DNA from: Arthrobacter sp. Edens01
Lineage (GTDB): Bacteria > Actinomycetota > Actinomycetes > Actinomycetales > Micrococcaceae
Assembly (NCBI RefSeq): GCF_001307035.1
Contig: NZ_LKIU01000002.1
Location: forward strand, 479,088-543,087
Direction: 5' to 3'
Length of the DNA: 64,000 nucleotides
Below are positions 30,201 to 37,438 of the stretch, in pieces. Under the pieces are notes generated by a model, which saw only the letters and a program-made list of their open reading frames with translations, did not search any database and was not told the origin of the DNA. Position 1 is the stretch's first letter. Each line of letters begins with the position of its first letter. Both the position numbers and the translations under genes were made by a program.

Positions 30201-31129
30201 GCCCACGCCACGCGGTACGCGTGGCTGAAGCAATCCGGGTGCAGATGGCCAACTTCCCCTGGGCATCGGACTTTTTCGCTCCGGGCGCCGAATCGTTCCG
30301 TGTTGTCCCGGCAGACCGTGCCGCCGGGCTGGTCCGCGATGCAGTGATTTTCTCCCTCGGCTTCGGCCGTACCCCGCACGGACGGGCGCTGCACAACTTC
30401 GGTCTGCTCTCCGAACCCGGAGGACGGGGCCGGTTCGTGAATGCGATGACCCGTGCCCGCCACCGCCTGCATGTGCTGACATGCTTCCAGCCCTCTGACC
30501 TTGATGAGTCAAGGCTTGGCCATGGTGCCAAGGACTTCTACCAGCTGCTGGTGCGGGAGCTTGACGGCAGCCCGGTTGCCGCGGCATCCAGGGAACGCTC
30601 CGCAGGGAACTCGATCATGTCCGACGATCCGCTGGTGGCGGACCTCGTTGGCCGCCTCCGCTCACGCGGGGCGGAAGTTTGGGACCACTACGACGACGCC
30701 ATCGACATTGTTGCTACGGTCCGGCGGTCTGCGGATTCTGATCCGGCGGTTCCCATGGCCATCGAGTCCGACGGGACATCCAGGTACCGCAGCATGAGCG
30801 TCCGCGAAAGAAGCCGGCTGCGCCCCCAGTTGCTGGAACGGCTCGGCTGGCGGTACATGCCGCTCTGGACCATTGAAGTGTTCACCGATCCGGCAGCGTG
30901 CGCGGATCTTGTTGGACGTTATTTGGGACTGTCCGCCCCCGCCCCGGAACCGGAACCTATCCGTGAAGCGCACACGGCAGCTGCACCGGTGAAAGTAGTA
31001 CCGCATGGCAGCACCAGAATCCGGCCCAGGTCGGAAGAACAACCCAACCCGGCTATCCGGGCCGCGGCAGCAGCTGCGGCTGCGGCCGGCGGAATCGACA
31101 AAGCGAATGAGCCAAGAACCGAGAAATGA
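27254..31129 (+). CDS. Helicase-like protein with altered Walker motifs and Vsr-like nuclease tail
   Basis: The roughly 1,291-residue protein has the layout of UPF1/SF1 helicase-nuclease fusions. The P-loop reads SAPPGTGQTQ, with Gln296 where the ATP-binding Lys should be. Motif II is ILDAESMSL (DAES, about 828-831, not DEAS) and motif III is FGDGNLDGP instead of GDxxQLPP. Two long helical spacers lie between. The C-terminal end (about 1160-1245) has DDAIDIVATV, MAIESDGTSRYRS, RPQLLERLGWRYMPLW and a DP ending, as in Vsr-like (REase_MTES) nucleases. The changes suggest weak or no ATP hydrolysis, or a lineage variant. The GTG at 27254 has AAAGAGG six bases upstream; an ATG at 27203 is possible. 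It overlaps the next gene by 23 bases. Confidence 0.7.
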   Translation: MSEQNPGDSASDFLLPWLAGLGQHAGSDTLLHFTVSPESSIDLTHAHPSGLAQLLAGRRTRLSTLLRDADHYRVAMRAARALRAKIYELGSDRGLDVGYLAAGTASWRYASDEALRPESLTAPVLLTAVSLTVHASQDDYELQLTGKAELNPAFIRHLQSQQGLDVDSDALARLAYGTARFDPHPVLDRLRALTEGVRGMNIEHRLLVSTFADLPDLAEDTALDPSHPILRALMDAAVDGSSTPAEPADPGLPPLDDRAPADELLVLDADKEQQEVLDLAGAGVSLVVSAPPGTGQTQTAVNAAASLVHAGKSVLVVAERRGTLNEFVSALDSLNLGSMVLQLGAGLSEEALRDRLVRAIVRSEKATEPNLGNLHKVLQESRHQLRDHVKSLHNVRQRWGCSPYQAMQSLAELTSMTPAPATTVRLKRSVLDSITDRTELTGRLRRAAELGSFSRAAVSSPWFGAKLLNRKETEAAHKLTEELAEALPQLRARVQEVAEHSQIRLGETFAQWGEQLELLVAVRESLDKFTPDIFDRPVTDLISATASSSWRREHGVDMSSMTRSRLRRVAKEYIRPGVHISDLHTSLVQVQQQRLVWARYATTQRHPSVPTGLADLNRTYLEVKEQLDTLTRILAGTPDKPDLAAQSLDDLEKKLRALAGDKETLETLPERTLLVDEMRGQGLGELLDDLEAREVTPRQVGYELELAWWQSALEAMISGDDYLAMSDGDSLRRLEAEYRLADNAHIASGASRLRWGLARRWSEGIKSQAKDAARLKETIKTGPLTVDSLSSQSDELVTSLLPVWAASPLLLPMMLPGTRRFDALIILDAESMSLQAAVPAIARAGQVIAFGDGNLDGPKPFSINVQRQESGAADELPSAFDALCRILPSRTLSTVYRGTDKHLLKQLSDEFYAGRLSWVPRGDEVATGERPLTVEYLADGTGMPSADQEGVESVSAEVNRVVDLVFEHVRRRPSQSLAVITASPRHAVRVAEAIRVQMANFPWASDFFAPGAESFRVVPADRAAGLVRDAVIFSLGFGRTPHGRALHNFGLLSEPGGRGRFVNAMTRARHRLHVLTCFQPSDLDESRLGHGAKDFYQLLVRELDGSPVAAASRERSAGNSIMSDDPLVADLVGRLRSRGAEVWDHYDDAIDIVATVRRSADSDPAVPMAIESDGTSRYRSMSVRERSRLRPQLLERLGWRYMPLWTIEVFTDPAACADLVGRYLGLSAPAPEPEPIREAHTAAAPVKVVPHGSTRIRPRSEEQPNPAIRAAAAAAAAAGGIDKANEPRTEK

Positions 31130-31505
31130 TCCCGCAGCGGAAACATCCGGCGCGAATGCTGAGTCCTCGCTGACCAGTCCCGCTGCGGACAAAGGTTTAC
31201 CCGGGGCACAAGCACCGGCGCGCAGGCGTGTCCCGCGCCGAAGCACGTCTGCGCCTACAACCCTGAAGCAGGCAGCAGCGCTGCTGCACACCGCACCGGC
31301 TTCCGCATCGGAGCCGGCCGGGTCCCGGTCTGAGGGTGCTGAGTCAGGCCCGCCCGAAAGCGGCGGGCGGGGGCGCAGGCCCGGCACTGCCGGTCCGGGC
31401 CTTATTCCCAAGAAGGCGGCCGAAGACGACCCGCGTGCCTGGGGCGACCGGCCCGATGATGTGGCCGCCTGGCTGAAGGAACAGCGCCCTCCGCACTGGG
31501 GCTGA
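31107..31505 (+). CDS. Small disordered protein overlapping the helicase gene end
   Basis: This 132-residue product is rich in Ala, Pro, Ser, Arg and Gly, and mostly low-complexity. Only the ends look structured: RRSTSAPTTLKQAAALLHTA in the middle and a conserved-looking finish, RAWGDRPDDVAAWLKEQRPP. The ATG at 31107 lies inside the end of the helicase-like gene, a 23-base overlap that suggests translational coupling. It has no recognised family. It may be a partner of the helicase-like protein, but this rests on position alone. Confidence 0.6.
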   Translation: MSQEPRNDPAAETSGANAESSLTSPAADKGLPGAQAPARRRVPRRSTSAPTTLKQAAALLHTAPASASEPAGSRSEGAESGPPESGGRGRRPGTAGPGLIPKKAAEDDPRAWGDRPDDVAAWLKEQRPPHWG

Positions 31506-31559
31506 GGCCCGGGAAGCGTCTGCGCAAACGCCCCTGATGAGCTGCCCGGTAACTCAGGC

Positions 31560-32309
31560 CTACCCGCCGTTCGGAACAAGATAGAGCTGGCTCTGCGCTG
31601 AGGCTACCGCGAGGCGGGCAGCGTCGGCGGCCGGCGCTGCTACCACAACCAGAGGGCCCTCATCGGGGCCGGACCACGGCCCGGGGCCGCTGTCTGCCGC
31701 CGTAATCCAGAGCACCGGAACAGCTGAAGCCAGAACATCCAAAGGGCCCGCGCCGTCGAATCCTGTCTCCGAAGCCGCCACCACGTCTACAAGAACTCCG
31801 GGGGAGAGGAGCGCCGCGGCTGCTGGATCTGCCGGGCGCAGCGGAACAGCGGACGAGCCTTCGGCCGCTCCTGCGAGCATGCCGTCTCCTATCAGGAACG
31901 AGTCATTAATGACTGTGCCTTTGCGCAGCGGCACCGCCAGCTGCTGTCCTGCGGCCTGGCCTGGATCCGCGAACGCCCCGGCGGGGACCGCTCCGGGCGG
32001 AAGCTGCACCAGCCGCAGATCCCGGGAGGCAAGCACATGCCCTGAAGGCAGGTCTCCGGCGGCAGCCGCAACGGCAACCGTTCTGGGTTCCTGGGGAAGC
32101 AGGGACTGGACCGCCAGTCCGCATGCGGCAGCAGCCAGTACGCCGGCGAGCAGGCGGCGCCGCCTAACCAGGAAGCGGTGGAATTTTCCCCGCCCAGATT
32201 GCGGTCCGGACCGCCCGGTCTCCGGCTGCCGGGCTGCCCGGACACCGGAGCGGGCAGGTTTCCGGCGACGTGCACGGGAGGATGAACCGCGTCTGGATCT
32301 AATCAACAT
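31560..32309 (-). CDS. SAF domain protein (CpaB/RcpC-like)
   Basis: The 249-residue protein has a basic N-terminus (RRRKPARSGVRAARQ and RFLVRRRRLLAG), one membrane anchor at about 50-68, and an extracytoplasmic part. That part starts with AVAAAAGDLPSGHVLASRDL, a SAF domain as in the Flp pilus assembly protein CpaB/RcpC. The rest (LSPGVLVDVVAASE) resembles the RcpC domain. No other tad/flp pilus gene is close, so it may serve a locus elsewhere. The ATG at 32309 follows a leaderless -10 box. Confidence 0.72.
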   Translation of the reverse strand: MLIRSRRGSSSRARRRKPARSGVRAARQPETGRSGPQSGRGKFHRFLVRRRRLLAGVLAAAACGLAVQSLLPQEPRTVAVAAAAGDLPSGHVLASRDLRLVQLPPGAVPAGAFADPGQAAGQQLAVPLRKGTVINDSFLIGDGMLAGAAEGSSAVPLRPADPAAAALLSPGVLVDVVAASETGFDGAGPLDVLASAVPVLWITAADSGPGPWSGPDEGPLVVVAAPAADAARLAVASAQSQLYLVPNGG

Positions 32310-32315
32310 GCGCCC

Positions 32316-32321
32316 ACGCTA
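32316..32321 (-). promoter_or_regulatory. -10 box of a leaderless promoter for the SAF-domain gene
   Basis: Read on the minus strand this is TAGCGT, six bases before the ATG at 32309. Confidence 0.5.
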
Positions 32322-32368
32322 GGCGCGCAGGCCGAAGAGACTCCGGCACAGCAGGGAAAAACGGGCAT

Positions 32369-32408
32369 AAAAAAGGCGCCCCGGTTTCCTGTGGAGGAGG
32401 GGCGCCTT
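32369..32408 (-). terminator. Terminator of the zinc-ribbon chaperone gene
   Basis: On the minus strand GGCGCCCC and GGGGCGCC pair around a 16-base loop and are followed by TTTTTT. It ends the cyclo-ligase/zinc-ribbon unit before the SAF-domain gene. Confidence 0.8.
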
Positions 32409-32447
32409 CGGATCAGGTCCGGGAACCGGATCCGATCATACGTCTGG

Positions 32448-32744
32448 CTAGCTTGCAGATGCCGCCGGAGCAGGCGAAGCGGCAGGTGTGGGAGCCGGTG
32501 CGGATTTGGCTGCAGACTCCTTTGCGCCGGTGTCCTTGGAAGGTGCCGCCGGGACCGTCGAGGCGGCATCCCGCGAGTCGGTGCGGTAGAAACCGGAGCC
32601 CTTGAAGACCACGCCTACGCTGTTGAACTTCTTGCGCAGGTTTCCGCCGCACTCCGGGCACACGGTCAGGCTGTCATCGGTGAAGGACTGCTGGATGTCG
32701 AACGCGTGGCCGCAATCCTTGCAGGCATATGCATACGTGGGCAC
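32448..32744 (-). CDS. FmdB-type zinc ribbon protein, probable Ruc redox-regulated chaperone homologue
   Basis: This 98-residue protein has a zinc ribbon with Cys8-x2-Cys11 and Cys29-x2-Cys32 (YACKDCGHAF and LTVCPECGGN). FNSVGVVFKGSGFYRTDSR, the FmdB family core, follows. The last 40 residues are a disordered Ala/Pro/Ser tail. Mycobacterium tuberculosis Rv0991c (Ruc) has this layout and is an HrcA-regulated, oxidation-activated chaperone beside the cyclo-ligase gene. The same gene order and a CIRCE element 66-92 bases upstream are seen here. The GTG at 32744 has AGGAGG seven bases upstream; longer frames run over the CIRCE. Function as Ruc is inferred from these parallels. Confidence 0.85.
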   Translation of the reverse strand: MPTYAYACKDCGHAFDIQQSFTDDSLTVCPECGGNLRKKFNSVGVVFKGSGFYRTDSRDAASTVPAAPSKDTGAKESAAKSAPAPTPAASPAPAASAS

Positions 32745-32809
32745 TCTTACTCCTCCTGAAGGGCGAAAGGAAGGCCTCAGCAGTGCCGGCGCCCGCCTTG
32801 GGCGGCTGA

Positions 32810-32836
32810 CTGGCACTCTGTGGCCTAGAGTGCTAA
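32810..32836. promoter_or_regulatory. Third CIRCE operator, upstream of the Ruc-like gene
   Basis: CTGGCACTC-N9-GAGTGCTAA has a perfect right arm and two mismatches in the left arm, with the standard nine-base spacer. It lies at the end of the cyclo-ligase gene, 66 bases before the minus-strand zinc-ribbon start. Just upstream on the minus strand is TATACT (32836-32841), a good -10 box, so HrcA could control an internal promoter here. Confidence 0.87.
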
Positions 32837-33441
32837 GTATACACCTCCCGGCCGTCTGCACGGGTATAGCCGGACGGGGTGAGGATGCCGTCTACGGGGA
32901 CGTCCAGGGCATCGGCAGGCAGTCCGCCGGCCGGAACGAACTCGTGATCGTGAACCAGTGCCACTACGGGTGCCGTGCCGCCCCGGGCACGGAACGCGGT
33001 AAGGAACCTGTCGTAGTAGCCCCCGCCCTTGCCCATGCGAACGCCGTCGGACGCGGCTGCGAGGGCCGGTATCAGCAGCAGGTCGAGTCCCAGCACCCGG
33101 GTGAGGTCCAGGCGCGGACCAGCGGGTTCAGGTATTCCGGGGAACAGGCCCGGAACCAGCTCGGTGTCCGGTGTCCAGACGCACCATGAAAGCTGATGAT
33201 CGGGTTCGCAGACGGGCACAACCACTGTGTGGCCGGCCAGCGTGATGGCCTGAAGGAGGTCCGTAGTGTCGGGCTCCTTTCCGGCTGAAAGGTAGCAGCT
33301 CACCAGTGAACCGGGTTTCAGCGGCTGCAGCAGGGGAGCAGCGGCGGTTCGGAGTTCCTGTGCCGTTGACACGGTTTCAGGCAGGTCCCGCCGGAGCTTC
33401 TTGAACCGGGAACGGACCTGTTCTTTCATTTCGGCGCTCAT
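32833..33441 (-). CDS. 5-formyltetrahydrofolate cyclo-ligase
   Basis: This 202-residue cytosolic enzyme converts 5-formyl-THF with ATP to 5,10-methenyl-THF. It has the family landmarks VRSRFKKLRRDLP near the start, SCYLSAGKEPDTTDLL, and the nucleotide-binding LLIPALAAASDGVRMGKGGG followed by YYDRFLTAF. ATG 33441 is preferred; an ATG at 33483 would add residues of no family likeness. It is divergent from galU and is followed by the zinc-ribbon gene on the same strand. Confidence 0.92.
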   Translation of the reverse strand: MSAEMKEQVRSRFKKLRRDLPETVSTAQELRTAAAPLLQPLKPGSLVSCYLSAGKEPDTTDLLQAITLAGHTVVVPVCEPDHQLSWCVWTPDTELVPGLFPGIPEPAGPRLDLTRVLGLDLLLIPALAAASDGVRMGKGGGYYDRFLTAFRARGGTAPVVALVHDHEFVPAGGLPADALDVPVDGILTPSGYTRADGREVYT

Positions 33442-33496
33442 GGGCCCATTCTGCCTGTTTGGGCGGGGCATTTGGCGTGCCACGTGATCGTTTAGG

Positions 33497-33502
33497 TACT
33501 CT
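33497..33502 (+). promoter_or_regulatory. -10 box of a leaderless promoter for galU
   Basis: TACTCT lies seven bases before the ATG at 33510. Confidence 0.5.
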
Positions 33503-33509
33503 TACCGTC

Positions 33510-34412
33510 ATGACCTCACGCCCAAAGATCACCAAAGCCGTAATTCCCGCCGCCGGTTTGGGGACGCGTTTCCTTCCTGCCACCAAGGCAATGCCGAAGG
33601 AAATGCTTCCGGTCGTGGACAAGCCGGCCATCCAGTACGTTGTCGAAGAAGCAGTCAACGCGGGCATGCCGGACATCCTGATGATCACCGGCCGTAACAA
33701 GCGCTCCCTCGAAGACCACTTCGACCGGGTTCCCTTCATCGAGCAGACGCTCAAGGACAAGGGCGACGACGAGAAGCTCGCGCTGGTCCGTGAGTCCTCC
33801 GAACTGGGGGAGATCCACTATCTGCGCCAGGGCGATCCCAAGGGCCTGGGCCATGCTGTCCTGCGCGCCAAACTGCACATCGGTGACGATCCCTTCGCCG
33901 TGCTGCTCGGTGATGACCTCATTGATGCGCGCGACCCGCTGCTTGAGACCATGGTGGAGGTCCAGGCGAAGACCGGCGGTTCCGTCGTTGCGCTGATCGA
34001 GGTTGAGCCTGACCAGATCAGTTCTTACGGCTGCGCCGATATCTCCGTGATTGAGGGCGAGGACTACGTCCGCGTCAACAAGCTCGTGGAGAAGCCCGAC
34101 GCCGCAGACGCGCCGTCGAACCTGGCCGTCATCGGCCGGTACGTGCTGCACCCCTCCGTCTTCGATGTCCTTGAAGAAACCGGCCCCGGCCGCGGCGGGG
34201 AAATCCAGCTGACCGACGCCCTGCAGACCCTTGCATCCGCTGAGGGCGAGGGCTCCGGCGTTTACGGCGTCGTCTTCCGCGGCCGCCGCTATGACACCGG
34301 TGACAAGCTCAGCTACCTCAAGGCCGTCGTCACCCTCGCATCCGAGCGCGAAGACCTTGGCCCGGATCTGCGTGCGTGGCTGAAGGATTTCAACAGCTCT
34401 ATCGAAGACTAG
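33510..34412 (+). CDS. galU: UTP-glucose-1-phosphate uridylyltransferase
   Basis: This 300-residue enzyme makes UDP-glucose from UTP and glucose 1-phosphate for cell-wall glycans and trehalose. The nucleotidyltransferase signature is KAVIPAAGLGTRFLPATKAM, and the lysine of MPKEMLPVVDKP is the expected phosphate contact. AVLLGDDLIDA is the metal-binding motif, with VNKLVEKP and GRYVLHPSVFDVLE later. ATG 33510 gives the normal family start. The gene is followed four bases later by a GNAT gene, as in mycobacteria. Confidence 0.96.
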   Translation: MTSRPKITKAVIPAAGLGTRFLPATKAMPKEMLPVVDKPAIQYVVEEAVNAGMPDILMITGRNKRSLEDHFDRVPFIEQTLKDKGDDEKLALVRESSELGEIHYLRQGDPKGLGHAVLRAKLHIGDDPFAVLLGDDLIDARDPLLETMVEVQAKTGGSVVALIEVEPDQISSYGCADISVIEGEDYVRVNKLVEKPDAADAPSNLAVIGRYVLHPSVFDVLEETGPGRGGEIQLTDALQTLASAEGEGSGVYGVVFRGRRYDTGDKLSYLKAVVTLASEREDLGPDLRAWLKDFNSSIED

Positions 34413-34416
34413 CCCC

Positions 34417-35034
34417 GTGCTGGGGTCGGCCATCTGGCCGGTGACGCTGGAGAACGGCGACCTCATCCTCAGGCCAATCCGCTACCGGGACCGCACCGAA
34501 TGGAACTCGGTGCGGTCCCGGAATGCGCAGTGGATCGGCCCGTGGGAAGCGACCAACCCGTTGCCGGGCACCGACCTGCCGACGTACGCCGGCATGGTCC
34601 GCAGCCTCAACCAGCAGGCGCGGCAGGACACAGCCCTCCCATTTGTGATCACCGAACGCCAGGGCAGCCTGCGCACCCCGCCGCCGATCGTGGGACAGCT
34701 GACGGTGTCCTCGATCATCTGGGGATCAGCCCGGATGGCGACGCTGGGCTATTGGGTGGACCAGGCGCACGCGGGCCGGGGGATTGCACCCACGGCCGTG
34801 GCGATGGCCACCGACCACTGCTTCCGGGTGCTGGGTCTGCACCGAATGGAGATCAATATCCGTCCGGAGAACCGGCCAAGCCTCCGCGTAGTGCAAAAGC
34901 TGGGTTTCCGGGAAGAGGGACTGCGGAAGCGCTACCTGCACATCGCCGGTTCCTGGGCAGACCATCTCAGCTTCGCAATCACCGCCGAAGAAGTACCCGA
35001 AGGGCTGCTGGCACGGCTGGCATCAACGCGCTGA
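34417..35034 (+). CDS. GNAT family N-acetyltransferase (RimJ type)
   Basis: This 205-residue GNAT protein has LRPIRYRDRTEWNSVRSRNA at the start, ATLGYWVDQAHAGRGIAPTA for acetyl-CoA binding, and LHRMEINIRPENRPSLRVVQ with KLGFREEGLRKRYLHIAGSW after it. These are hallmarks of RimJ/RimL ribosomal-protein N-terminal acetyltransferases. Order after galU matches the mycobacterial cluster. The GTG at 34417 lies four bases after galU, so the two are probably cotranscribed. The natural substrate is not known. Confidence 0.88.
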   Translation: MLGSAIWPVTLENGDLILRPIRYRDRTEWNSVRSRNAQWIGPWEATNPLPGTDLPTYAGMVRSLNQQARQDTALPFVITERQGSLRTPPPIVGQLTVSSIIWGSARMATLGYWVDQAHAGRGIAPTAVAMATDHCFRVLGLHRMEINIRPENRPSLRVVQKLGFREEGLRKRYLHIAGSWADHLSFAITAEEVPEGLLARLASTR

Positions 35035-35115
35035 CTTCGGGTTTTGGGTCAACAGGTTTTTCCGAAGTGACTCGACACACCCCCGGTAATGCCGGAGGAG
35101 ATGACTGTTTTCTTC

Positions 35116-35121
35116 TACGGT
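35116..35121 (+). promoter_or_regulatory. -10 box of a leaderless promoter
   Basis: TACGGT lies seven bases before the GTG at 35129. Confidence 0.45.
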
Positions 35122-35128
35122 CATAGAT

Positions 35129-36088
35129 GTGGACTTCCCTCTTAACAGCTCCCTGGTCCTGGCAGCCGCCGTCGGGCTCTGGCTGCTGTGGGTCGCCCCT
35201 CAGTACCTGCATGGAAAACAGGTGCCGGCCCCCTCCCAGGGGCGTGCCGGCACCGCAGTCCGCGCAGCCAGCAGTGCCGTCACCGAACCGGACCCAAGCT
35301 CTCAGGGGAAGACCATGCACAACACCAGCACTGGCGTTCAGCACACGCCGCTCCCGCAGGGAGGCTCCGGGCACGGATCCGGATCGCCGGCGGGCCAGGC
35401 TACCCCGGCAAACGCTTCCCGGTCGCTGCAGGTGCGCTATGGCCGGCTGACGCTGGCCGTCCTCGGACTGCTCTTTATCCTGACTTTCCTCGCCGGAGGA
35501 ACCGTTGCACTGTTCGGACCCCTTTCCGGCTGGATTCCCGCCGGTGCCGCGCTGGGCACCGTTGCAGTTTTCGCCTCGCTGCGAAGCCTCGCTGTCCGTG
35601 ACCTGCGTGCACGCCGTGCGCGCCAGGCAGCAGCAGCGGCCCGCAGGAAGGACTCGGTGCCTCCTGCTGCTCCTGCGCCCCACAATCCACGCGCAGACAA
35701 GGTGTTCGACGCCGTTGGCGAAGACGCTGCCCGAAAGGCTGCATCCCCTGCAGCAGCAGAGCCGACCCGCCCTGAGGCACCGCAGCCCAAGCCTGTGCCC
35801 CGCCTGACCGCGCAGGAACTGCGCGCAGCGGCCCTGGCCGAAGCTGCAAAGAGTGCGGAAGCATCGTCCTGGCAGCCGGTCGCAGTGCCGAAGCCGACGT
35901 ATGTCGATGCGCCCGTGGCGCAGCGCCCGGCGCCTGCGCCGCTGGCCGCGCCTGCCTCACCCAGGCCTGTCCTGAAGACTCCCATCCGTCCCGTGGCCAC
36001 TCCCGCGGCCGGAAGCACGGCCATTGAACCGCGGCCCGCCACCGGGATCCTCAACCTGGACGACGTTCTCCAGCGACGGCGCGCCTAA
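35129..36088 (+). CDS. Membrane protein with long Ala/Pro-rich tail (Rv0996-like position)
   Basis: This 319-residue protein has one helix at about 7-25 (LVLAAAVGLWLLWVAPQYL), a low-complexity loop, two more helices (about 105-130 and 134-150), and a 170-residue Ala/Pro/Arg-rich tail. The tail ends with a short conserved-looking motif, ATGILNLDDVLQRRRA. The family is not recognised beyond its position: a membrane protein also follows the RimJ-type gene in mycobacteria. The GTG start at 35129 is leaderless. Confidence 0.7.
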   Translation: MDFPLNSSLVLAAAVGLWLLWVAPQYLHGKQVPAPSQGRAGTAVRAASSAVTEPDPSSQGKTMHNTSTGVQHTPLPQGGSGHGSGSPAGQATPANASRSLQVRYGRLTLAVLGLLFILTFLAGGTVALFGPLSGWIPAGAALGTVAVFASLRSLAVRDLRARRARQAAAAARRKDSVPPAAPAPHNPRADKVFDAVGEDAARKAASPAAAEPTRPEAPQPKPVPRLTAQELRAAALAEAAKSAEASSWQPVAVPKPTYVDAPVAQRPAPAPLAAPASPRPVLKTPIRPVATPAAGSTAIEPRPATGILNLDDVLQRRRA

Positions 36089-36096
36089 CCGAAGGC

Positions 36097-37368
36097 GTGG
36101 TTCCTCCTCCCCGCAGCCGGTCCGGAGCCGGCCGCAGCGGGGCCCAGCGCGGCAGGCTCCGGTCCGCTGAGGACCGGGGACTGCTTGAGAGCCGGGCCAT
36201 GGCAGTCCCGCTCGCGGAACTGCTGACCGCCGGTGGACTGGTTCTGCATTCGTTCAACCATGAGCGCACCTTCGACCGTCCCGGCGCCGGAGTCACCGTT
36301 CTCTTCCGGATCCAGGCAGTGGACCAGGACGGCGCGGAGATAACCGTCTACGCCGGTGCCACGACCTCGCCCGCGGCAGCCCGGGGCCCTGCCCTGCGCA
36401 CCTCCCTTTCAGGAACGCAGCTGTTCCTCTGGCTGCACCCCCGTGATCCGCTTCTTCCGGACCTGGCCTGGGCCCTGTCTCCCGAGGATCTGGCCCGCGA
36501 TGTGTTCGCACCCGGCACCAGCCCCGCAGGCGTCGGCGTGCGGGTCACCGGTTACCGGCCGCTGCGCCGCGCCGTGGTGCACGCTTCCTCAGGTCTCGAC
36601 GGTGTGTACCTCAAAGTGGTCCTGCCCGGCCAAGCTGAGGAACTGCGCCACAGGCACCGGCTCCTCGCGGCATCCGCAGTACCCGCGGCCGCGCTTCGTC
36701 CGGGACCTGCCCACCGCAGTGCCGTCGTGCTTGAACAGCTAACGGGTACCCCCCTTCTGCGAGGACTGGCAGCCGGCTCGCACGGACTTTCCGCAGGGGA
36801 CCTGACCGGTTTGCTGGATGAACTGCCCGCAGCTGCCCTGGACCTCCGGCGCCGGCCTGCCTGGGCGGAGCGTTCGCGTGCCTACGGCCAGGCGGCCGCA
36901 GCCCTCCTGCCTGGCCAGCGCATGCGGGTTCAGGCCCTTGCAGCAGGGGTGGAGTCGCTGGTTGCTGAACTGGACCCGGGACCCGTTGTTCCTGTCCATG
37001 GGGACTTCTATGAAGGAAACCTCCTGGCCGCGGCGGGACGGATCACCGGGGTGCTGGATGTTGACGGGCTGGGTCCCGGGCACCGGGTGGACGACCTCGC
37101 GTGTTTCATCGGACATCTGGCGGTATTGGCCAGGCTCTCGCCTGACTCAGCCCTGCCCGGCGAACTCGCAGCGTTCCAGGCCGGGTTCGAATCCGCGGCA
37201 GCAGCTGCCGGCAGTTCCCCGGCGGCACTGAACGCACGGGCTGCCGGAGTTGCCCTCAGCCTGGTCCCCGGCGCCCGCGCCGGGAGGCTGGACCGGGAGT
37301 CCAATGCCCTGGCCCGGCTGGAAGCGGCTGAGCACCTGCTGGAGCAGGCACAGGGCCGCGCCGCCTGA
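36097..37368 (+). CDS. Aminoglycoside phosphotransferase (APH) family protein
   Basis: The product is up to 423 residues. Its C-terminal half has the APH/choline-kinase catalytic pair: VVPVHGDFYEGNLL (HGDxxxxN, about 297-310) and GVLDVDGLGPGHRVDDLA (metal-binding DxD). The N-terminal half has a degraded kinase-like lobe with VYLKVVLPG in the place of the ATP-binding Lys strand. Such proteins phosphorylate small molecules; the substrate here is unknown and drug resistance should not be assumed. The start is uncertain: GTG 36097 lies eight bases after the previous stop, and ATG 36199 is a good alternative. Confidence 0.7.
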   Translation: MVPPPRSRSGAGRSGAQRGRLRSAEDRGLLESRAMAVPLAELLTAGGLVLHSFNHERTFDRPGAGVTVLFRIQAVDQDGAEITVYAGATTSPAAARGPALRTSLSGTQLFLWLHPRDPLLPDLAWALSPEDLARDVFAPGTSPAGVGVRVTGYRPLRRAVVHASSGLDGVYLKVVLPGQAEELRHRHRLLAASAVPAAALRPGPAHRSAVVLEQLTGTPLLRGLAAGSHGLSAGDLTGLLDELPAAALDLRRRPAWAERSRAYGQAAAALLPGQRMRVQALAAGVESLVAELDPGPVVPVHGDFYEGNLLAAAGRITGVLDVDGLGPGHRVDDLACFIGHLAVLARLSPDSALPGELAAFQAGFESAAAAAGSSPAALNARAAGVALSLVPGARAGRLDRESNALARLEAAEHLLEQAQGRAA

Positions 37369-37426
37369 TTGCGGTGCGGCGGCGGGCAAAAACCGTCGCA
37401 ATATCCGGTCCGCCGTCCCGCCTGCG

Positions 37427-37432
37427 TAGGCT
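37427..37432 (+). promoter_or_regulatory. -10 box of a leaderless promoter
   Basis: TAGGCT lies six bases before the ATG of the BadF-type kinase gene at 37439. Confidence 0.5.
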
Positions 37433-37438
37433 AAAGGA

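Noticed and set aside
35035-35128. A possible tRNA gene after the RimJ-type gene, suggested by GC-rich short repeats
   Set aside because: No cloverleaf with a T-arm GTTC motif could be drawn. Only scattered short complementarity is present.
36097-37368. Reading the APH-type protein as a drug-resistance enzyme
   Set aside because: HGDxxxxN and DxD are shared by many small-molecule kinases. The context is housekeeping, not a resistance island.
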